From: Hypholoma sublateritium FD-334 SS-4
Taxonomy: Eukaryota; Basidiomycota; Agaricomycetes; Agaricales; Strophariaceae
DNA: 64,000 nucleotides
NCBI GenBank assembly: GCA_000827495.1
Contig: KN817562.1
Coordinates: 49,037-113,036 of the forward strand
Direction: 5' to 3'
Part shown: in pieces, positions 57,495 to 64,000 of the stretch
Layout of the letters: each line of letters starts with the position of its first letter
How positions within the stretch are numbered: position 1 is the first letter of the stretch
Notes under the pieces: generated by a model
Databases searched by the model: none
Told to the model about the DNA's origin: nothing
Seen by the model: the letters and a program-made list of their open reading frames with translations, nothing else
Made by a program: the position numbers and the translations under genes

Positions 57495-59000
57495 GCCTGA
57501 TACCGAGCACAGCGGGGGCGTCGACGTATGATAGGACACAGCACATCGCATGCGCGCCCCTAGCCATCCAGAACCGCCGTGAGATTGTCCTCTTTCGCGT
57601 CCTTCAGTCTCTCTGAGCGCCGCGGAGCCTTCGAGAGCGCCCAGGGAACCGTGTTCCGCGGCGCGTCTATGATGATATCAGGGCAGGAGCGATATGCGCA
57701 TTCACGAAGCTGGATAAGACGAGGACGCGCTTCACCGAGGACACGGTGAAATTATAGATTCGAGGCTGTGCGGTATGTGTATTGGAGCGACGGTGACCAG
57801 ACTCAGGCACGCCCCGCGCGATCTGGGATATAATAGATAACATGGCGCGTTAACCTCGTGGATAACACGCGATGAGCTGAAGCGCACGGAGACGACGCAC
57901 CTCGCATACGCACTGGAAAGCGTATCCCCTGAATCCCACGCGTCGGATACGCAGCATGTGCATGCCGCGAGGGGACGCCCCGAGGGCGGCGCGGCGGGAG
58001 CAGGACACGCGCCAGAGACCTGGGAGAAATGGGAACACGGTGTGCAGCGCGGCTCGACAGCATCCAGAGCCTCCTCCACGGGGCGGGCTGGTCGGTGCTC
58101 ATGCACAAAGCGGGGCGCGTGCACCTGCGTGCATAATACATTACGCAGTGGGCGAAAGCTCATCCGGGCTCTGCAGTGCGAACCGGAAAGAGGGTGGCTG
58201 GGGCGGTAGACGGCGTAAACGCGTCAGCGCAGTAGTTGATCGCTAGGTGCGCACGGCATCGTGCGAAAGGGTGCCGGTGCAGGCATGCTCGGAGGGGGCG
58301 GGGAAAGCGATAACGCGTGCCATCGTCGCGTGTCGAGGGTCGCATGTCGAGCACGCGTGGGGGAGCGGCGGGAGGCGTGTAAGTCTTATAGGAGCGGCGG
58401 GTCGACCGATGCAGGCGCGTGGGCGCGGCGGATGATTTATGGGTGCGTGCGGCTTGATGAGAAGTTTAGGCGGTACAGATACGAGGCGGTACAGAGCGGC
58501 GAGAGGGCGTTCGCAGCGTTGTGAGAGCGTGCGGTGCGGAGGAACGTGGAGCGGGCGCTGCCGAGGAGTGGCGGACGGCGGACGACTGGAGGGGTGCGAC
58601 GGTGGCGGTGGGTCGGGAAGAGAGGATCGCGCCGCACAGTGCAGCGAAATACGAAGGCTCCTTTGAGGTGCGAAGGCCAAGGGACAGTTCTGTGCATCAT
58701 CGAATGTAAGCTATGCGTGAGTTGCGCACCGCAGAGAATGGAGACATACGGAATGCGCGAGGTGCTGAGGAGCGCTAGAATAGGACGACACGTCGCGAGC
58801 GAGTGAGCCGAGAACGCAGGACGGCGGGACGTGGCACCTGTGCGTGGTGTAGAGCGGAAGCGCTGTGGCACGCATACAGGGAGGCGAAGCGGATGAGCAC
58901 GACTGAGCGTCGAAGTCAAGTACGCAGGCCACGTAATTGTCCTGCTGACGTCACACCCCGGCCCGTGCACCCTTCGCGAAGCGCCCGCAAGAAAGTATTG
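57495..59000 (-). repeat. Unclassified GC-rich repeat family, minus copy (about 1.5 kb)
   Basis: TACCGAGCAC (57501-57510), CTGAGCGCC (57613-57621), GCGCCCAGGGAACCGT (57637-57652), GGTCGGTGCTCATGCAC (58090-58106), CTGTGGCACGCATACAGG (from 58863), GGCCACGTAATT (58927-58938), TGACGTCA (58946-58953) and CGGCCCGTGCACC. This is the most complete copy and defines the landmark order. Confidence 0.7.
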
Positions 59001-60927
59001 CAGTTCGGGAAGTGGAAGCTGAAGGATCCTCCATCAGGTCACCGAAGCTGGCTTCAATCTTTGGCTTACGCTGAAGAGCTATTACCAATGGGGGCATCCA
59101 AGACATGTAGATGCAATCCAAATAGCGACTTTGCACGCCGGAGCCGCATGTAATATATGCTTGCCTGCGTACAACGAATATGTCTCATCTATGGAAAGCA
59201 CCCAAATGAATACGAGAAGGGAAACATGCGTACACTTTCGCGCAGTCCAAAATTAGCTGAAGAGGAATACACACCCGCTAGCGGCGCGTCACCCCCTCGT
59301 CCACCGCCGGCGCCGACGAATAAACGCATCCAGCGCGATGAAGTCGACCGCTAAGAACCGCAGCACCGCCTGCAGCATACCGCGCGAGGGGACCAGACCG
59401 TACCGGGACGAAAGTAACAGATACAGAGCACGATGTGCCGTCGTGCAGCACGAGACATGAAGGTATCGCGTGCGCTGAAGGCGGTGAGGAGATTGTGCGC
59501 ATTATTCAATTTGTATTCAATCGCCCAGATTTCGCTCCGCCGCGCGCAGGACGCCCGTAGAGCGTGCGTGCGCCTCAGGTATCCTGGATGATAGCGCTGT
59601 AAGGAATTAATATTCCTTGCGCACGGAACGCCCGACGCACCACAGACACGCCCCTCAGACACGCTCCCAGACACGCTTCCAGGCACGCTCTCAGACAGGC
59701 CGGCTCACGCGCGCCGCGATCAAGCGCCCGCCCTATTTTTAGAGGACGCCCGCCACATCTCCGCGACCTCGCACTCGCCGCGCCCATCCTCCACGCACGT
59801 TCGCCCTNCGAAGCACGCCTTCGACCCCCGGAAATCGCACTATCCAGCCAAAAGTACGAAGACGCAGCATTTCTCGGAGCGGGACGACGAGATGTCGCCC
59901 AAGCGCCTCGGTACGCGACACCGGCACGCCGATCAGCCGAGNATTTAATTATGCTCGCGTGCGCCTCAGCCGTATCCCTCGCCCGCTCACCCAAAAGCCA
60001 CCTCGGCACGCGCACGACGCCGCTCATCGCCCTTCTCTCGCATTCCTCACCCTTCCCCCACTCGTTCCTGTTTTATTTCGTCCTTTAGTTAGTCACCAAC
60101 TTCCTGGGCACCAAGCCCATTTCTTCGCAGTATAAAAAGCCATGTAAAAAAATACCTACACCAGTGAATTTATAGCCCACTCCCTCCTTCCTGTCGGTCT
60201 CCCCTCACCGCCAGAACCCGCCGCTTTTGACAAGCAGCGCGACGTTTCGAGAAGTCATATTCGCACGCTACGCTATTTTTAAGTTTATTTCCTCGCGCCA
60301 ACTAAACCGTTCGCATTTCTTGGTAAACTACACAGGCACCTTTCCTTGACGTTAGCGCTCGGAAACTCGCACCCCCGACAACTTCTCCCTGTCCACCGGA
60401 GTACCCGTCTCTACAGCGCGTTGTGTACCCCGCGGACTCGCTGAAAGGGAATGCGAGACCTATGATTCAGACAGATGCGTGATGTATGCGATGGGAAGCA
60501 CCGCGCGGAGGCGCCATGATTTCTCCCTCCGCCGTAGACGCGCCACCCTCTTTATCCCGCCCGGGCTGCCCTTGCGTCGCGTCGACGCGCGTCTCAGGCA
60601 ACCTTCCCATCGAAGCAGGGCGGGGTGCGGTGTCATGACACAGTGCTGCGATCGCTGCTGTACCCAATTAACGTGAATAAATTGCGCCTGATTTCAAATA
60701 TTTCAAACGTAGGACTAAACGCCTTGTCGGATTATCCGTATCGCATCAGTATTGTTTGAATCCGTACACCAGAAGTATGCATCAGATCCACTTGCTTTCA
60801 TCACTGCCGCGACATGGTATGACATCGATCATCATCATAGAACAGTTGAAAATATCCCAAAATTAAGCAGATAAGCTCCTTGTAATATATCAAGTAGCCA
60901 AAGGTGTCTACTCATATAGTGGTCAAA
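59001..60927. other. Noncoding sequence with two ambiguous bases
   Basis: No gene supported. Single N bases occur at 59808 and 59942, the only ambiguities in the window, inside GC-rich sequence, so the assembly may be poor here. 59.64-59.70 kb has a short run of CAGACACGCT-like repeats. Confidence 0.5.
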
Positions 60928-61287
60928 TTATACAATAATTACCTCCTCGATTTCCGCAACTTTTTTGACATCAGCACAACTTTTCCTCTCTGCTGTACTG
61001 CAAAATATATCAACTTGTCTGAAATAAATACTCTGGTCCCCGTCAGCACACCTTTCTGCAAATCTTGCCAATCTACAAATATCATCGGAGCAATTTGAAG
61101 GCCGGGACAGGTATCTCAATATCGAAGCTTTCTTGTCAGCTATTCCAAAAATTATACACGCCCTAAAAAGGGAATACTTGGGGCAAACCACATGTTTCCC
61201 ACCCCCAGACAGCCGATGTTTTCTGGTCACCTCAAAACGCCCTATTACTTTAATTAGACTACAACCCACCTGAAACGATGCAGTCAT
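60928..61287 (-). CDS. Hypothetical small protein
   Basis: A 119-codon frame in sequence of ordinary composition, head-to-head with NACHT gene I. It contains a Cys-rich central part (SNCSDDICRLARFAERCADG) and a Glu/Val-rich end, with no domain I recognise and no signal peptide. It could equally be a chance frame in the promoter region of gene I; only its length relative to the local A/T content speaks for it. Confidence 0.2.
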   Translation of the reverse strand: MTASFQVGCSLIKVIGRFEVTRKHRLSGGGKHVVCPKYSLFRACIIFGIADKKASILRYLSRPSNCSDDICRLARFAERCADGDQSIYFRQVDIFCSTAERKSCADVKKVAEIEEVIIV

Positions 61288-61306
61288 AGTTCTATTTGAT
61301 AAGCAC

Positions 61307-61314
61307 TATAAATA
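61307..61314 (+). promoter_or_regulatory. TATA box of NACHT gene I
   Basis: TATAAATA, 210 bases before the start codon, preceded by TATTTGATAAGCACT, which loosely recalls the D/E/F promoter block. The long leader is unusual for the family. Confidence 0.4.
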
Positions 61315-61523
61315 TTTGCCTGCACTTTCCCGGCCGGGCTTTTTTCTGTGGGGTGTCTATTTCTGTAAGGTTTCCGGGAACGGCCTTTACATTCCATTGC
61401 TTTTGAGGATTGGAAGATGTGCCATTTGCCAGGAAGCTGCATCGCTACTTGTGGGATACGTGTACAGAACTCGGGAGGAGATCTCCCTTACTTCTCATTC
61501 CAAACCAACGCCTTCCTTGCTCT

Positions 61524-63506
61524 ATGCCTGCGTTTTCTAAGCCTCTACCGGAGCTCCCGCATCATACGGTTGAATTCTTCAGCAATGCGTACCGCCCCAT
61601 GATAAGCGGAGCGAGCTTCACAAGCTTGAACGTCAGTTACTCACCAAGTAGGTACAGCTGAGAACAAACCAAGTAACGCGCTGACTCCAGAGTTTACCAG
61701 CTCCAGCTCAATCAGCTACAAAGAACGGATTTCAATTACTCCAGGAGCACGTTGCTCCTGCGGCCCTCCACAATTCTAAGCAGTGCGTCAATCCACCGCG
61801 CTGTCACGCTCACACACGGGAGGCCGTGCTCAAAGAGCTGTTTGACTGGGTCGTGGGAAATATGCCGCGACAAGCATGGATCTCTTGGCTTACTGGCGCT
61901 GCGGGGGCGGGGAAGTCTGCTATCTGTCAGTCATTTGCAGAAATGTGCATATGGCGGGGAGTCAAAGTGGCGAGTTTCTTCTTCTTCCGCACTGATCCCA
62001 CGCGAAATACAATCGACCCCGTCATTGCCACTCTCGCATATCAGATAATCAAGCTCTTTCCAGAGACCAAGGAGTTTATCGTTCGCTCAATTGAATCGGA
62101 TCCTTTGATCTTCGAGCAGACTTTTGCAACACAGCTGGATGTTCTCATTGTCACTCCCATCCGCCGTCTACAGGTCTCTGGAATGAATTTGACGCTATTA
62201 CTTATCGTGGACGGTGTCGACGAATGCACGGACGACGCCACACAAGTGGACCTCATCCACACATTTTCCAAGCTTCTCCAGCACAGAGATCTCCCACTCA
62301 TCATTCTCTTTGGTAGCCGCCTTGAAAGCCAGCTCCAGATGGCGTTCAACACATGGGACATGGGCGGTATCCTCAAGACGCTTCCTCTGGACCACAGATA
62401 TCAGGCGGAGGACGACATCCAACACTTTCTTGTCGAAAGCTTCGACAACATCAAGCGGACCCATCCGCTGCGCAAGCGCCTTGCGACCGCATGGCCTGCC
62501 ATGGAGCATGTGGAGCAGATCGTCGAGAAGTCGTCCGCACAATTCATATACGCCTCTGTCGTGGTCAAGTTTGTCTCTATGCCATCTTCAAATCCGTCGA
62601 CGCAGCTAGACATAGTCCGCGGACTACGCCCCGCTGGACGCGCGACACCATTTACGGAGCTCGACGCACTGTACCTCCATATTTTCTCCCGCGTGGCCGA
62701 CATTGCGACGGTGCTTAAAATCCTTGCATACGCCATACTTGTGTCCTTTCATTCCGTGCGAAAATTGTTGTATCTACTTGACATCACGGCAGATGATGCG
62801 GTGTGTATATTAGCGCCGCTGGCATCCGTTCTGTCCTGCAACGTAGAAGCGGACCAGATTATCTTTCACCATGCGTCTCTTGCCGACTTTCTGTGGGACA
62901 AGGAGAGATCACAGCAGTACTGTATCTCTGAAAAAGGCACGGATCTTTCTATGTTATGGTTCAAAAATGCGGCCTCTGGGAGATTTAAGGCCTTGTCAGA
63001 TTGTAAGTACCCTCTCCTTAATGCACCACTCATAATATACTCGATTCTTATTGGGATTTAACCAGACGAGCAAAATTTAGACTTGGATAAATTCCTTGCG
63101 TCCTCAAAAGCCTGTCCCCGTCTGCGTGCGATGATTCTGGATTATGCGCCGCTGCAAACCCCTTGGGCATATGCCAAGGAATTTTACCCAGGAGCTATCC
63201 TTGGATCGATTCGCAAATTGGTATGCACCCTTTTTGCTAAATTGGTCACCTGTCTCACTTCTTTTTCATAAGGACTTTGAAGACGATGAAGAAGTCTACC
63301 GCATACTGTCTGACCGCATGATACGCTACATGAGAACAGAGTTCCCCGATTTGCTGCCATACATCGCGATGGAGTTCACCACATTGACCCCAGAAGAGAT
63401 GCTCCAGCCAGCAGAGAAGTCCACTCCGACGAAGTCATCGATGCGGTCGAGACTCAGAAAGTGGCTCAACGGGCGTAGAAGTGTGCGTTTCAAGCACGCA
63501 CAGTAA
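61524..63506 (+). CDS. NACHT protein I (minimal NLR)
   Basis: Exons 61524-61647, 61716-63002, 63066-63220 and 63273-63506 give 599 codons. Exon 1 encodes MPAFSKPL and the motif EFFSNAYRP with ISGASFTSLN, one Gly replaced by Ala. GAAGAGKS near 102, FFFFRTDPTRN, LLLIVDGVDEC; the sensor is LFGSRLE instead of SRRE, and the AAFHNSK box reads AALHNSKQCVNPP, so two normally conserved spots have changed. HHASLADFL follows. Exon 3 is 155 bases (LDKFLASSKACPRLRAMIL). Exon 4 begins DFEDDEEVYRILSDRMIRY, where siblings have DFGD, and ends SRLRKWLNGRRSVRFKHAQ, a basic tail. Most similar to D, F and G. Dispersed repeat R2 starts two bases after the stop codon. Confidence 0.9.
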
Positions 63507-63508
63507 TT

Positions 63509-64000
63509 GTTGATGAGCCCGCGCTCACGCCAGCTAGGGCGGAAGCCGACCTGTATAGGAGGATAGCATGATATCGAGCATTGCTCATATAGAGAACGGC
63601 CACCGGTCTACACGCCAGCCACGAAATTCGACGAAGTTCATTCGGTCACATGACTTGTTCCCGCGCCCCACCGCCTCTCGAGTCTCGACGCCCATCGATA
63701 CACAGCCCCGTCGCGCGTTTCAGCTTCACAATTTGAACCTCCTGCCGCAGTATTTCTGGTTTTCAACCTCCTGAGCTCGCCATACCTCTCTGACACACCA
63801 ACGCGCAGCTTTTTTCCCTCAACATGAATATAGACACCCATATTTAGTTTGTATTTAGTACACACCTTATGCTCTCCCTCTCGACCGCCTTTTCTTGTTC
63901 ACTTTTTCTTGAAATATTTCCGGTTTCATATTTTGCGACATTCTACTTACCCAGCTTCCTCCTTCTTTACCATATGGTCATAAGATTTTTATCTACAAAT
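63509..64000 (+). repeat. Dispersed repeat R2, copy 2 (cut by the window end)
   Basis: Matches 50043-50432 from GTTGATGAGCCCGCGCTCAC to ATCTACAAAT at the last base, so it continues beyond the window. Relative to copy 1 it contains 85 extra bases (63535-63619) bounded by CACGCCAGC on both sides. The short frame ATGAATATAGACACCCATAT ending TTTAG corresponds to that of copy 1. Confidence 0.75.

Noticed and set aside
1..64000. tRNA or rRNA genes and CRISPR arrays
   Set aside because: Looked for B-box-like GGTTCGANTCC strings and regular spaced repeats by eye; none was convincing. A covariance-model scan would be decisive.

Overview
The window reads as nuclear DNA of a mushroom-forming basidiomycete (Agaricomycetes). 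The evidence is short GT-AG introns of about 45-70 bases, a tandem pair of DUF6699-type proteins, two fungal F-box proteins, LTR and palindromic transposon remnants, and above all nine NACHT proteins whose P-loop region (core GAAGAGKSAICQS) is the type found in this group. No RNA gene or CRISPR array was seen.

Layout. 1-300: the 3' end of an LTR retrotransposon with a 161-bp LTR. 1.4-3.1 kb: a small ATP-dependent DNA ligase with seven exons. 5.5-8.8 kb: two tandem DUF6699-like genes with a shared promoter block. 10.7-12.3 kb: F-box gene 1, followed 250 bases later by the first NACHT gene. 12.5-21.6 kb: NACHT genes A (+), B (-) and C (+), with a double palindromic MITE between B and C. 22.1-24.6 kb: a decayed ABCF (ARB1/GCN20-like) ATPase gene whose second half is tandemly duplicated. 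25.2-26.6 kb: F-box gene 2. 27-31 kb: decayed ARM/HEAT-like coding sequence on the minus strand with tandem duplications. 31.5-34.9 kb: GC-rich repeats. 35.0-48.0 kb: NACHT genes D, E, F and G, all on the plus strand. 48-54.7 kb: several copies of an unclassified GC-rich repeat. 54.7-57.0 kb: NACHT gene H (-). 57.5-60.9 kb: another repeat copy and noncoding sequence with two ambiguous bases. 61.5-63.5 kb: NACHT gene I (+). From 63.5 kb to the end: a dispersed repeat also present at 50.0 kb.

The nine NACHT genes share one build. Exon 1 encodes a short N-terminal motif (EFFSNAxH followed by INGGxFTSVN). Exon 2 (about 1.29 kb) carries the NACHT ATPase and a helical post-NACHT region. Exon 3 is 155 bases in seven of nine genes. 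A variable exon 4 starts with a DFGD-like motif and in six genes ends with a basic, Trp-containing tail. Intron phases are 1,1,0 throughout. None has WD40, ankyrin or TPR repeats after the NACHT. I infer a locally expanded family of minimal NOD-like receptors in which the first exon may be a self-assembly or signalling motif and the basic tail a membrane-contacting helix. The window is otherwise dominated by duplication, inversion and gene decay, as expected for a fast-evolving fungal immune or allorecognition locus.
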